DNA of 64,000 nt from Flavobacterium hydatis (GTDB lineage Bacteria; Bacteroidota; Bacteroidia; Flavobacteriales; Flavobacteriaceae), in assembly GCF_000737695.1 (NCBI RefSeq), contig NZ_JPRM01000024.1, positions 1 to 64,000 on the forward strand, in the 5' to 3' direction. How positions within the stretch are numbered: the first letter of the stretch is position 1; every line of letters starts with the position of its first letter. The position numbers and the translations under genes were made by a program. Positions 7,695 through 16,428 of the stretch are shown here, piece after piece. The notes beneath the pieces are model-generated. The model was given only the letters and a program-made list of their open reading frames with translations, was not told the DNA's origin and did not search any database.

Positions 7695-10481
7695 TTATTT
7701 TTTGAATCCATTAGAACTGAATTTTCTTGTTTCTACACGTTTTTCTTTAATGTTTAAAGTAAATTTAACTTCTTTTATATCAGTAGGTTCAGCATTTATA
7801 AGCTGATTATTATCTTCTACATCTACATATTCTGAGATACCTGTTTTTTCAAGACTTACTGTGTATAAACCTTTTGGCACATACAATATAAAGTTTCCGT
7901 TTTCGTCTGTTTTAGTTGTAAATACTTTACCTGTATCATCAATTGCAATTATTGGTAATCCGCCTTTTTTTCTGGTAATATCAAAGCTTTTATCTGTTGT
8001 AATATAAGATATTGAACCTTTGATAGTAGCTGTTTTGTTTAAACCAATAGCAATTTTAGTATCAGCACTAATGTCTACTTTTACAGCATTTGCATACCAT
8101 TCATTTGTATTAACGGGTTTTACAGAGTAGGAACCTTCTGGTAATGATCTGTATTTTAAAATACCTTTATTATCTGTTCTAAATGCTTTTCCTTCGATGA
8201 TTACAAGTTGGTTTACTGCAGGCGATTTTTTAGTAATAGTTTCGTTTTTATCACCTGTTTCATAATACACATAAACCTCAAGCTCGCTTCTTGATTTATC
8301 TATTTTTATTGGATTAAATCGCTTTGTAAGACCTATTTGTATAGTATTTAAAGTATTTATGCTAGTAGAGAAATCACTGTAATAATTGTACAGAAAAACA
8401 GTAAAATCTTTAGATATATCATAATCTAAGCGCCCATTAAACTGAAGCGATTCACTAATTATGCTGTTTTTAGAATACACCATTCCGAGGTTGACATTAA
8501 GCTTATCATTAAAGAACTTTTTCTGTAAAGTAGGACTTATAGTCAAGTTGGTATATATATCCGTTATACCTAATTGCGAGTTAGCAATGATCTCTCCTAA
8601 ATAGAAGTTATTGTATTGATAGAAAGCTAAAAGATTAAATATTTTCCAGCTATAAATGAAATTTGTTTTAAAATGAAATTCTTTATTCTCCATTGTATTG
8701 GCTGAAAAAAGACCTCCTTCAAAAGATAATGAGACATTTTGTTTTGTAGGCGTATTAAAATAAGTTAAACCCAAAGTCATTCGGGCAGCTTTCATCGAAT
8801 ATTCTTGAGCATTAATCATACTAAGTTGTTCTCTACGAGTTTCGGTATAATAATAAGGAGAAAGTGATACTATTAAGGATGAAAATCGTCTTGATGCACC
8901 GATATCATATCGCGCTGTCGAAAAATGTGTCGAGGTAAACTGATTTGCAAATGCTTCGGGTTTTGCAGACAAATAATTGTAAACACCCCAAAAATTGAAT
9001 TTACCTACAGGCAAATTAATTCGCTCGTTAAGATTTACAACACCTTTTCTCATTCCCGAAAAGTAGCCAGAACTAAGGTAATTAGAACTGCTGTAAAACA
9101 AGTTGTTCCATTTACCATTAAACTGAACTTCTCCTGCGCCACCAACTTTATTTCCAGTTTCAATATCTGATGTAAGATTACTTATAGCACCTCCAAATCT
9201 AAGATTAAAATTCTCGGAGGTATATAATGAAAAACGCGATGATGCTAAATAGTTTTTTGTTCCAGAATAGGCATCGTCATCATAAATAATTGTGTTTTCG
9301 TAGCCTTTCTTTTGCATCCATCCGTTATTGTGGGTAAACATCGCCCATGCCGATTTACCAAAAGACAAGCTAGGATTATCAATAAGGTTAAATGTCTTAT
9401 CAATTGCACCAGCTTCAATAGTGCTTTTTTCGTTGGGTTTATAAAAAGCTTCTGCACCTCTTCCGATAAGATTTAAATCAAAAAACTTCGATACATTCCC
9501 GATTGTAGCACCAAAATTCTTTTGGCTATATCCAAGCCAAGTATTTCGCAAAAATACCTGATCTGAATTCTCCCACCAGTTCATATCCAGATTTGCCTGC
9601 AAGGTACCATTGTTAATTTCAGTCTGAGCATTAGCATACAAAAAATAGGCGTTTGTATTGTCGCTGTTGTGTTGTACGCTCGCCGTAACCTGATTAGTCT
9701 GGTTAAATGTATAGTTATAATCAGGATTATAAGGCATAACATATCTTCTGTCTTGCCTTATAGAACTTGCTCTTACTGTACCATTATTAATAATATCTCC
9801 ATTATGATATAAAGCAGTAATATTAATGGTAAAATCCTCTTGATTTAATACTGTCTTATTCACTATCTTTTTTAAAACAACGATAGTATCTGTAAATGCC
9901 TGAATATTTATATCCTTATTTTCTATAGCATTTCGGGTAATAAAATCAGGATAACGGGCTAAAATGGTAATTTTTTGAGTCGTATTTCCTTCGTTAGAAA
10001 TACGTATAGGAATCGCTAGACTATCGCCAGTTTTTTCGTAGATAATATTTGTTTCTAGCAACATCACTTTTACCAATTTCCTTTCACTAATAAAAACAGG
10101 CAATAAAGCACTTTTTGTATCTTGAGTTCCAGTTATAGTAAATATAGCTTCAATAGTACTTTGATTTCCTGCTTTTGCAGTTCCAGTTACAATAGCTTTT
10201 ATTGGAATAAAAATACTATCGTGAGCAGCTAATGCAATGTTTTTAGGTTTTCGTTGCGAAAGGTAAATGTCTTCATGACTACTATGAATATCAAAAATTC
10301 CTTCTATAGAATTTTGGCTACTATTTACAATCTTTACATAAGCATCAATAACACCTTTGCTATTTGTTTCAATTTTTTTGTTTGTAAATTCAATGCTGAA
10401 GCTATTGTTTTGTGACCAAGCGCTTAAACCTGATCCAAAAACAGTAAGAAATAATAATATTTTATAGCATTTACCCAGCAT
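7695..10481 (-). CDS. Large outer-membrane beta-barrel protein, usher-like, of a pilus-type operon
   Basis: After a signal peptide (ending SAWSQ), residues about 25-240 form two Ig-like domains. About 260-730 is a long run of alternating aromatic and polar beta-strands with many Tyr, Phe, Asn and Ser residues, as in outer-membrane barrels. Two small beta-sandwich domains follow (about 755-820 and 825-910, the second like a carboxypeptidase regulatory fold with the GNFILYVPKGLYTVSLE segment). N-domain, barrel, then two C-terminal beta-domains is the layout of PapC-type ushers, although the sequence does not match them and no plug domain is evident. It is the last gene of an operon that encodes two pilins, a PapD-like chaperone and a tip-like protein. 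I use the ATG at 10481; the earlier TTG is unlikely. Function as the secretion pore is inferred from layout and neighbours. Confidence 0.6.
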   Translation of the reverse strand: MLGKCYKILLFLTVFGSGLSAWSQNNSFSIEFTNKKIETNSKGVIDAYVKIVNSSQNSIEGIFDIHSSHEDIYLSQRKPKNIALAAHDSIFIPIKAIVTGTAKAGNQSTIEAIFTITGTQDTKSALLPVFISERKLVKVMLLETNIIYEKTGDSLAIPIRISNEGNTTQKITILARYPDFITRNAIENKDINIQAFTDTIVVLKKIVNKTVLNQEDFTINITALYHNGDIINNGTVRASSIRQDRRYVMPYNPDYNYTFNQTNQVTASVQHNSDNTNAYFLYANAQTEINNGTLQANLDMNWWENSDQVFLRNTWLGYSQKNFGATIGNVSKFFDLNLIGRGAEAFYKPNEKSTIEAGAIDKTFNLIDNPSLSFGKSAWAMFTHNNGWMQKKGYENTIIYDDDAYSGTKNYLASSRFSLYTSENFNLRFGGAISNLTSDIETGNKVGGAGEVQFNGKWNNLFYSSSNYLSSGYFSGMRKGVVNLNERINLPVGKFNFWGVYNYLSAKPEAFANQFTSTHFSTARYDIGASRRFSSLIVSLSPYYYTETRREQLSMINAQEYSMKAARMTLGLTYFNTPTKQNVSLSFEGGLFSANTMENKEFHFKTNFIYSWKIFNLLAFYQYNNFYLGEIIANSQLGITDIYTNLTISPTLQKKFFNDKLNVNLGMVYSKNSIISESLQFNGRLDYDISKDFTVFLYNYYSDFSTSINTLNTIQIGLTKRFNPIKIDKSRSELEVYVYYETGDKNETITKKSPAVNQLVIIEGKAFRTDNKGILKYRSLPEGSYSVKPVNTNEWYANAVKVDISADTKIAIGLNKTATIKGSISYITTDKSFDITRKKGGLPIIAIDDTGKVFTTKTDENGNFILYVPKGLYTVSLEKTGISEYVDVEDNNQLINAEPTDIKEVKFTLNIKEKRVETRKFSSNGFKK

Positions 10482-10493
10482 CAATAAACAGCA

Positions 10494-11513
10494 TTAATTT
10501 GGCATTATTACAAAATAAACACGAGTACTATATGTTCCTGGTGTAACATTAAGTCCCGGACTATTAGCAGGTATAAAGAATTTTACATTATATGTGATAT
10601 CCTGCGCAGTACTATTAGATCTAATTGCTACAGGTTGTGTTGTTGTTGCCAATGTTACGGGAGAAATAATCTGTAATCCTTTATAGCTCTGATTGGTACT
10701 TAATTGTAATTTTAAGATAGAAAGCGGTATTGTTTGTGATGATGTCGAAGATATAAAATCACCAGACGCCTCTACAGCCAACTGCGAATTATAGGTATTA
10801 ACTCGTAATGCATTTGGTATCATAACCGATTTTTCAATAGTATAATCTGATGGAGAATTATAATTTAAATTAAATTGTTGTGCTCCATTTTGTAATATAA
10901 CGCTTTGGCTACCAAAATTCCCACCAAATGACAACTGAAACCTTGCATCGCCAATAGGAGAGGTGTAGATACCAATTAATTGCTCAGTTCCATTAGATAT
11001 TTTATAAAGCTTAAATTCATACGATGAATTATACATACCGTTAGGGTTAACCAATAAATGATTACCTCCCTGAATGGTTAAGTTATAACGGAAAATTCTA
11101 TTTACAGCACCATTTAAATTAACATTGCTATGAATAAGCGTAACTTCATTATACTTACTTAGCTGAAATACCTGAGTAGGAACATTTACAAGTATTCCGT
11201 TTGCAGAACCACTATTTTCCTGACTATTAAATTTTAAATAAGCGTATTGCGCTCCAACAGTGTAGGCGCTATTAACCTCATTGGTAAAATCTTGTGTAAG
11301 TCTTGCAGTAAGTTTCCATTCGTTTACATTCATATTAGCACCATAATACTGTATAGGAATAGAAATTTGATTGTTATGTGTTTTTCCCGCTACCATTTCT
11401 GAATAGGTAGAAAATATAGGTTGCCCATTATTGTAGGCACCTAGCATATATTGAGCATTAACTACATATTGGGCAAATAAGAAAAAAACTATACTAGTTA
11501 TTATTTGTTTCAT
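10494..11513 (-). CDS. Two-domain tip-adhesin-like pilus subunit
   Basis: A signal peptide (ending YVVNAQ) is followed by an N-terminal domain of about 190 residues and a C-terminal domain of about 125 residues. The final segment PGTYSTRVYFVIMPN matches the ends of the two pilin-like proteins in the operon (GTYSTTIMYTLIPQ and AVYSTLLTYTIVAN), so the C-terminal half appears to be a pilin domain and the N-terminal half an added receptor-binding domain. That is the construction of tip adhesins in chaperone-usher pili. The start codon overlaps the stop of the chaperone gene by ATGA, which suggests translational coupling, and the usher-like gene follows 12 bases after its stop. The ligand is unknown, and the tip role is inference from architecture. 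Confidence 0.55.
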   Translation of the reverse strand: MKQIITSIVFFLFAQYVVNAQYMLGAYNNGQPIFSTYSEMVAGKTHNNQISIPIQYYGANMNVNEWKLTARLTQDFTNEVNSAYTVGAQYAYLKFNSQENSGSANGILVNVPTQVFQLSKYNEVTLIHSNVNLNGAVNRIFRYNLTIQGGNHLLVNPNGMYNSSYEFKLYKISNGTEQLIGIYTSPIGDARFQLSFGGNFGSQSVILQNGAQQFNLNYNSPSDYTIEKSVMIPNALRVNTYNSQLAVEASGDFISSTSSQTIPLSILKLQLSTNQSYKGLQIISPVTLATTTQPVAIRSNSTAQDITYNVKFFIPANSPGLNVTPGTYSTRVYFVIMPN

Positions 11514-12307
11514 AGACTAAATTCTAGTTCAGCAATTTTTATAACATCGTTCTCACCATAGGTTAAGATTGCCGAAACGGTATAATTTCCTTTAGCAAGA
11601 TCAGATGGTAATTGTTGTTTTAGTATTCTAATATCTTTAGGAAGCGTGTAAAATTCAGATTCTTTTAAAGTACTTTTTTTACCAGTACTATTATTAAACA
11701 ATTCCCATTTTACTTTTCCATCAGTCCATAAGTCGCCTTGATTTTCTATTTTTAGTTCAATGACTTTATTCTTATTATCATCAGCATAGCTTGTAAAGTC
11801 AACAAAATCTACAAGAACTTTATTTTCTTTAATAAAGCTATGGTACACTTTTACACCCATTCTTACAGTTACCTGTATAGCTGCACCATTTTGATCCAAA
11901 GCAGTACCAGGATTAAGCTGAGTAAAGAAAATCATTCCCGTATGTACAGGTACAGATGAATCTGCATTTGCAGGAACCTTAAAAAGTACTTCAACTTGCT
12001 TGGTTTCACCTGGTTTTACAACAAAATAGGAGGAAGGTAATATTTGTATCCAATCCGTACATGACGTAGGAAGCGTATTTGCCGCTACAATTTTATTATT
12101 ACCAGATGGTTCATATTCCCAGTCGCTAAAAGAAACACCAACTTCAAGTTCTTTATCAGTAGGATTTGTTAAGCTAACATATTGAGAACCGGATCCTGAT
12201 GCATTTAATTTATAATATAAACGCCCTGGCGATACAGATATACCAGCCTGAGCCTGTGAAAGATTTACAATGAATAATCCAACTAAAACCAATATAAAAT
12301 TTTTCAT
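11510..12307 (-). CDS. PapD-like periplasmic pilus chaperone
   Basis: The mature protein (after MKNFILVLVGLFIVNLSQAQ) is about 245 residues and forms two Ig-like domains. The first opens with AGISVSPGRLYYKLN and YVSLTNPTD, followed by FVVKPGETKQVEVLFKVP, the strand pattern of fimbrial chaperones and related MSP-like folds. The second spans about residues 140-260. Length and order match PapD-type chaperones, which cap pilin subunits in the periplasm and deliver them to the usher. The Arg and Lys that anchor the subunit carboxylate cannot be assigned with confidence by eye. I start at the internal ATG at 12307, which begins the signal peptide; the longer form would need a TTG start. It overlaps the tip-like gene by 4 bases. 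Confidence 0.6.
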   Translation of the reverse strand: MKNFILVLVGLFIVNLSQAQAGISVSPGRLYYKLNASGSGSQYVSLTNPTDKELEVGVSFSDWEYEPSGNNKIVAANTLPTSCTDWIQILPSSYFVVKPGETKQVEVLFKVPANADSSVPVHTGMIFFTQLNPGTALDQNGAAIQVTVRMGVKVYHSFIKENKVLVDFVDFTSYADDNKNKVIELKIENQGDLWTDGKVKWELFNNSTGKKSTLKESEFYTLPKDIRILKQQLPSDLAKGNYTVSAILTYGENDVIKIAELEFSL

Positions 12308-12340
12308 TTTTTTATTGTTTAATATTAGTAAATATACCAA

Positions 12341-12880
12341 TTATTGCGGAATTAGAGTATACATAATTGTAGTACTATATGTACCTGATTCGCGATTAAG
12401 GTAATTTGGTGATTTTGTTTCGGGTATAGCGTAATTAACATGAAACCCGCGTCCCCATTCGCCTGCTGGAGATTTTATGATAGTTGTAGGTAGCGTAGAA
12501 AGCATAATTTGTGGCACTACCTTAAGCTCAGCGGGAGGAACAGCATTAGAATTTGTAAGATTACCAGTTACTGTTTTTACAGCAATTGTATTTACAGGCA
12601 ATGAAGTACTATTCCCGTTATGAGAAAAATATTCAGAGCTTGCTTTTACATTTACTTCATAAGCTGTACTCGAACTCACCTTTATGTGATTAGATTGTTG
12701 CCCAGAATCATTTCCGTAAAGAAAATGTGAGGGCTTTGCCATACTTATATTAACTGTAGGCTGAGAAATTTGTATGCTTTGTACCTGTGCAATAGTTACA
12801 TTTACCTGCGTTTGTGCAGAACCAATACTTTGAGCCATTGCGGCAACAGGAAAAAGCAATACAAAAAATATTTTTTGCAT
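12341..12880 (-). CDS. Pilin-like secreted subunit (second copy)
   Basis: A signal peptide (ending AAMAQ) is followed by a mature protein of about 160 residues that looks like one beta-sandwich. The mature N-terminus QVNVTIAQVQSIQISQPTV has alternating hydrophobic residues and aligns with the same region of the first pilin-like protein (NLNVNLANVYSIEVTNPTV). The C-terminus GTYSTTIMYTLIPQ is also shared. In chaperone-usher pili the N-terminal extension is the donor strand and the C-terminal strand is completed by the neighbour, and this layout is compatible with that. I start at the ATG at 12880; the longer form begins with TTG. It follows the first pilin gene after a hairpin and precedes the chaperone gene by 33 bases. 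Confidence 0.6.
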   Translation of the reverse strand: MQKIFFVLLFPVAAMAQSIGSAQTQVNVTIAQVQSIQISQPTVNISMAKPSHFLYGNDSGQQSNHIKVSSSTAYEVNVKASSEYFSHNGNSTSLPVNTIAVKTVTGNLTNSNAVPPAELKVVPQIMLSTLPTTIIKSPAGEWGRGFHVNYAIPETKSPNYLNRESGTYSTTIMYTLIPQ

Positions 12881-12974
12881 GTTTTTAAGAGTTTTCAAAC
12901 CTAATTATATTTCTAAATGGTTAAACAATACCCTCCAGAAAACAATTAATTCTGAAAATAATAGAGATAAAAGA

Positions 12975-13003
12975 GGCACTAACCTCAAAATAAGATTAGT
13001 GCC
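12975..13003 (-). terminator. Hairpin between the first pilin gene and the rest of the pilus operon
   Basis: GGCACTAATCT and AGGTTAGTGCC (minus-strand sense) form an 11-bp stem with one mismatch and a 7-base loop, followed by a T-rich run. It lies 22 bases after the first pilin stop. Such a hairpin can end some transcripts early and yield more of the first subunit than of downstream products. Confidence 0.6.
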
Positions 13004-13025
13004 ATTTTATTATGAGCTTTTGTTA

Positions 13026-13571
13026 TTAGTTTGCTACTATAGTATAAGTAAGCAAAGTACTGTAAACAGCCTCAGGCTTGTTTAAATATACAGGAGCACT
13101 TACTGGAGGAATTGTGTACTGTACATTAAATCCACGAATATCACCTGTAGTCGAAGATATAAGTTCTACAGGAGTAGTTGCGCTAAGTGCTGGAGCATTT
13201 GCAGGGAAAGCAGCGTTTGATCCTGCATCAATACTACCAGGAGCACCAGAAAACGTACCCGGAGTAGTCTTAACAACAACAGTAGATACTGGGATAACAT
13301 CATTACCTGGAGATGTTAAATCTGTAGCTGCCTGAATAGTCACTTTGTAACCATTAGTTGCACTTACTTTAATATGATTAGGTAAAGAACCTGTAGTATT
13401 ACCTTCAGTAAAGTTTGCAGCAGTATTCATCCCGATAGTAACAGTTGGATTAGTTACCTCGATAGAATAAACATTTGCAAGATTTACATTTAAATTAGTT
13501 GTTTGAGCAAACATTGAATTTGCCGACATTGCAATAAGTGCAAATGATGCAGCTATTAAAAATTTCTTCAT
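13026..13571 (-). CDS. Pilin-like secreted subunit, probable major subunit
   Basis: A signal peptide (ending SMFAQ) is followed by about 160 residues rich in Thr, Val, Ser and Ala, typical of pilin beta-sandwiches. The N-terminal NLNVNLANVYSIEVTNPTV segment and the C-terminal VYSTLLTYTIVAN segment match the second pilin. It is the first gene behind the operon promoter and is separated from the rest by a hairpin, the usual position and expression logic of a major subunit. It has no Cys in the mature part, unlike many enterobacterial pilins. It lacks a lipobox, so it is not a Bacteroides-type FimA-like lipoprotein pilin. Assignment as a pilus subunit is inference from the combination with a chaperone-like and usher-like gene. 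Confidence 0.6.
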   Translation of the reverse strand: MKKFLIAASFALIAMSANSMFAQTTNLNVNLANVYSIEVTNPTVTIGMNTAANFTEGNTTGSLPNHIKVSATNGYKVTIQAATDLTSPGNDVIPVSTVVVKTTPGTFSGAPGSIDAGSNAAFPANAPALSATTPVELISSTTGDIRGFNVQYTIPPVSAPVYLNKPEAVYSTLLTYTIVAN

Positions 13572-13626
13572 TTTATAAAGTTTTTTAGTTTAAGTTCTAA
13601 ATATTAGACACTTAATTTATTTGGTG

Positions 13627-13658
13627 CAAAAGTACTTGCGTGAACAACGGAAGTCAAA
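13627..13658 (-). promoter_or_regulatory. Promoter of the pilus-type operon
   Basis: On the minus strand TTTG (13658-13655) is followed after 20 bases by TACTTTTG (13634-13627), an exact match to the Bacteroidota -33/-7 arrangement. Transcription would start near 13620, giving a leader of about 50 bases before the pilin start at 13571. Confidence 0.65.
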
Positions 13659-13845
13659 GTCAAAAAAAGACTTTCTATTGTCATTTTAAGACAAAACATG
13701 ATTTTAACCATTCTTTAACATTCACATTAATAGAATGTTATAAAAAATGACATCCGTAATTAATTGCAAAAAATCACCAAAGATTTACACTAAAAAACAT
13801 TAAAATAGTATGATTTTGGCATCAATACCTATCTTAACTAATCAT

Positions 13846-14739
13846 TTATATAAGTTTGCTTTTTGGTATATAAACTCTTTTTTCTTCAAATTGTGTTCTG
13901 TAGTTTGTAGGCGACACTCCTGTAGCATTTGTAAAAAAGCGAATAAAGTTACTTGGATCCAAAAAATGAAGTTCAAAAGCTATTTCTTTAATACTCATAT
14001 TAGTATATCGTAACAAGCGCTTGCTTTCTATAACAATTTCTTCAGTAATTACTTTTTTGGGAGACATACCATAAATTGCATTACATATTTCGTTTAAAGA
14101 TTTTACAGATATACCAAGTTTGTCTGCATAATCTTTTACAAGTCGTATTTGCTTTAAATTTTCTTTTACTAACTTTCTAAAATGATTTGCAATATTTACA
14201 TCCCCTTTTTTAAACGTTTCTATAGGACTGTAAGCTCTGTCTAATAGTTCCTTTTGAGAAAAAAGTAACAATCGCTCTACAGTATTATGCGCAAAGTGAT
14301 ACATCAACTCATCAAACGGTTGTCTGCATAAATGTAATAACGATTGATGATATTGTTGAATAATCTTCTTGAAAGAACTATGTAATTTATATTTTAATAC
14401 TTCTTCAGAATTAAAAAATACACACGAGGATAAAAACTGTCTGTCTAGATCTGTACGACAATAAAAATCTTCATTAAAACAAACAAGAAGCACTTCAAAA
14501 TTAGATTTTGTTGCAACACTAAATACTTGGTTTATGCCTATAAAACCGCATTCAAATTTATTTATATCTATTAGATTATTATCCAAATTAAGCGTTAACT
14601 CCCCTGATTTTAACCAAAACATTTGGTAAAAAGTACTTCTAAATGACTGATTTAAAAGTTGGTTCTCCTGAGATGTAATTATGTCCGCACTAAATCCGCT
14701 TGGGAAGTGTTTTTTGTCAAGGCTAAGAATTTCTATCAT
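13846..14739 (-). CDS. AraC-family transcriptional regulator upstream of the pilus-type operon
   Basis: The 297-residue protein has an N-terminal sensor half of about 185 residues with a cupin-like beta pattern (LKSGELTLNLDNNLIDINKFECGFIG region) and a C-terminal AraC helix-turn-helix pair (about 190-285; LKQIRLVKDYADKLGISVKSLNEICN and MSIKEIAFELHFLDPSNFIRFFTNATG segments). No signal peptide or metal-binding CxxC motif is present. It is transcribed in the same direction and sits 275 bases upstream of the pilin operon, so it is the natural candidate activator of that promoter, although direct repeats for it are not obvious. Its ligand is unknown. Length is normal for the family. Confidence 0.8.
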   Translation of the reverse strand: MIEILSLDKKHFPSGFSADIITSQENQLLNQSFRSTFYQMFWLKSGELTLNLDNNLIDINKFECGFIGINQVFSVATKSNFEVLLVCFNEDFYCRTDLDRQFLSSCVFFNSEEVLKYKLHSSFKKIIQQYHQSLLHLCRQPFDELMYHFAHNTVERLLLFSQKELLDRAYSPIETFKKGDVNIANHFRKLVKENLKQIRLVKDYADKLGISVKSLNEICNAIYGMSPKKVITEEIVIESKRLLRYTNMSIKEIAFELHFLDPSNFIRFFTNATGVSPTNYRTQFEEKRVYIPKSKLI

Positions 14740-15044
14740 GGTATTATATCTAATTCTTAAAGATAGGAAAAAAGCAACAAATACGCTTAGATAAATTAAT
14801 ATCCGTAGCTAATAAAAATTGGTAAAACCCATTAATTAAAAGCAAATACATTATATAAAAGGAAGGGCTTTATTTTTTTAAAATGACTTAGATAAACTAC
14901 TATAATTGATTTAACATTTTTTGGCAAAAAATAACTTAGTAAAAAATTGATTTTCATAAATAAAGCGAGAATTAACAATGCAAGAGACAGAACTCTATTA
15001 TAAATTATATAAATTAGCAATTCCCTTATATAAATTATCAAAAA
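14740..15044. other. Non-coding, very AT-rich stretch between divergent genes
   Basis: It separates the AraC regulator (minus) from the DUF2490 gene (plus). Near the right end TATAAATTA-like words occur three times (about 14997-15038), possibly an operator or simply AT-rich promoter DNA. A short minus-strand reading frame here has skewed composition and I do not accept it as a gene. Confidence 0.4.
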
Positions 15045-15788
15045 ATGATTTCTAGATTACCTCTGATTAGCTTAATTAGCATAACTATTCTGTTCCTTAG
15101 TACAACTGTAAATGCACAAACACAAAACACATTTACTGGATGGAGTGCCGTATTTTTTACTTATAAATTAAATGATAAATTCAGTCTTCATTTTGATGGT
15201 CAAGCAAGATCTAGTGATGAACTAAAAAATCTTCAATCATATATTATACGTCCCGGATTAAATTATCATATAAAAGATAATATGATTGCCACAGTAGGTT
15301 ATGCCTATATAGGAAATAACAGAAGCGTTATGGATATTGATGGCTGGATACCTGAGCACAGAATATGGGAACAATTTATTTTTAATCAAAAATTCAAACT
15401 AGCTGATCGTCCAGTTACTTTACAACACCGTTTTAGATTAGAACAGCGTTTTATGGGACAAGCTACAATTGATCAAAACGAACTTGTAACCGATAATTAT
15501 GAGTTTGCACAGCGATTACGTTATTTTGCCCGTTCCATTTTTCCGCTTTCCAAAACTGATAATTTTACAAAAGGAGCTTTCCTGGCTTTACAAAATGAAG
15601 TATTCTTTAATGTACAGAATGCTCCAAACGATAATTTTTTTGACCAAAACAGAGCATATCTGGCATTAGGATGGAGATTAACTCCTAAATTTGATCTCGA
15701 AGCAGGTTACATGAACCAATATGTACTTGGCAAAAATAATAATACAGTAAATAATATAGTGCAAGTAGCAGCTTATGTAAGGTTGTAA
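15045..15788 (+). CDS. DUF2490 family outer-membrane beta-barrel protein
   Basis: A signal peptide (ending TTVNAQ) is followed by about 220 residues with amphipathic beta-strands and a Tyr-Val-Arg-Leu end, as expected for a small barrel. Motifs of the DUF2490 family are clear: the N-terminal GWSAVFFTYKLNDKFSLHFD region, YIIRPGLNYHIKDN, HRIWEQFIF and QHRFRLEQRF. Members of this family are known in Bacteroidota as outer-membrane proteins of unknown function. It stands alone, ends in a strong bidirectional terminator, and its start is preceded by AT-rich DNA without a strong ribosome binding site. No neighbour suggests a substrate. Confidence 0.75.
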   Translation: MISRLPLISLISITILFLSTTVNAQTQNTFTGWSAVFFTYKLNDKFSLHFDGQARSSDELKNLQSYIIRPGLNYHIKDNMIATVGYAYIGNNRSVMDIDGWIPEHRIWEQFIFNQKFKLADRPVTLQHRFRLEQRFMGQATIDQNELVTDNYEFAQRLRYFARSIFPLSKTDNFTKGAFLALQNEVFFNVQNAPNDNFFDQNRAYLALGWRLTPKFDLEAGYMNQYVLGKNNNTVNNIVQVAAYVRL

Positions 15789-15875
15789 CATATGAAAAAA
15801 ATACTTAATACGCCCGATTGATTTTTTATAGTAAGTATAAAATTAAGGCAACTTTATAAGACATCTTTTAATACA

Positions 15876-15910
15876 AAAAAGGGTTACTCAATTTTAGAGT
15901 AACCCTTTTT
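15876..15910. terminator. Bidirectional terminator
   Basis: A 14-bp perfect stem (15876-15889 with 15897-15910) with A-runs on the left and T-runs on the right serves both the DUF2490 gene and the convergent Gly/Asn-rich gene. Confidence 0.85.
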
Positions 15911-15915
15911 ATTAT

Positions 15916-16395
15916 TTAATGTTTTCCATTCCCATGTCCTTTTCCGTTTCCATTACCATTGCCATTATTACCATTTCCGTTATTCTTATGTTCTTTGTTA
16001 TTCCCTTTACCTGGTTTTTGACCAATAGTTTTTTGTGGTTTACCTTTATAACCTTTGCCATATTTTTCTTTATGACTTCTATAATTGTCATACGGTGCAT
16101 TTCCTCTATAATCAGTAAGAACAACTTTATACTCGTTATAAAGGTCATAATTTCTGTAATTTCTAGGCAAATTTCTTGCTCTAATCCATTTTCCATTACT
16201 AACATAAATGTAATTAGATGCATTTATATCATAATACATTTCCAAATCTGGCAAGTAATAATAGCGTACATCAGTATATCCTACAGGTCCCCATGCTGGT
16301 GGAGTCCCAATATTAACATTAACCGATACTTGAGCAGATGAAAAACTAATCGTAAGAAAAGCTATTCCTATAAATAAATGTTTCAATATTTTCAT
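15916..16395 (-). CDS. Secreted protein with a Gly/Asn/Lys-rich low-complexity tail
   Basis: I start at the ATG at 16395, which begins a good signal peptide (MKILKHLFIGIAFLTISFSSAQ). The mature protein has a Tyr/Asp-rich segment (about residues 22-105: VRYYYLPDLEMYYDI, KWIRARNLPRNYRNYDLY) and then a tail of about 45 residues made almost only of Gly, Asn, Lys and His, ending GNGKH. Similar small secreted proteins occur in flavobacteria, but I do not know a function. The tail suggests an exposed flexible or metal- or polyanion-binding region. It is a single gene with a shared terminator. Confidence 0.6.
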   Translation of the reverse strand: MKILKHLFIGIAFLTISFSSAQVSVNVNIGTPPAWGPVGYTDVRYYYLPDLEMYYDINASNYIYVSNGKWIRARNLPRNYRNYDLYNEYKVVLTDYRGNAPYDNYRSHKEKYGKGYKGKPQKTIGQKPGKGNNKEHKNNGNGNNGNGNGNGKGHGNGKH

Positions 16396-16428
16396 GATTT
16401 CAAATTTTATTAGATTAATAATATACAT

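Noticed and set aside
12881..12898. Upstream start for the second pilin (and similar starts at 12340 and 10484)
   Set aside because: These begin with TTG; an ATG with a normal signal peptide lies just downstream in each case.
14832..15041. Minus-strand ORF of 69 residues upstream of the DUF2490 gene
   Set aside because: Its composition is that of AT-rich DNA in frame (Ile, Leu, Phe, Tyr only) and it would cover the promoter of the next gene.
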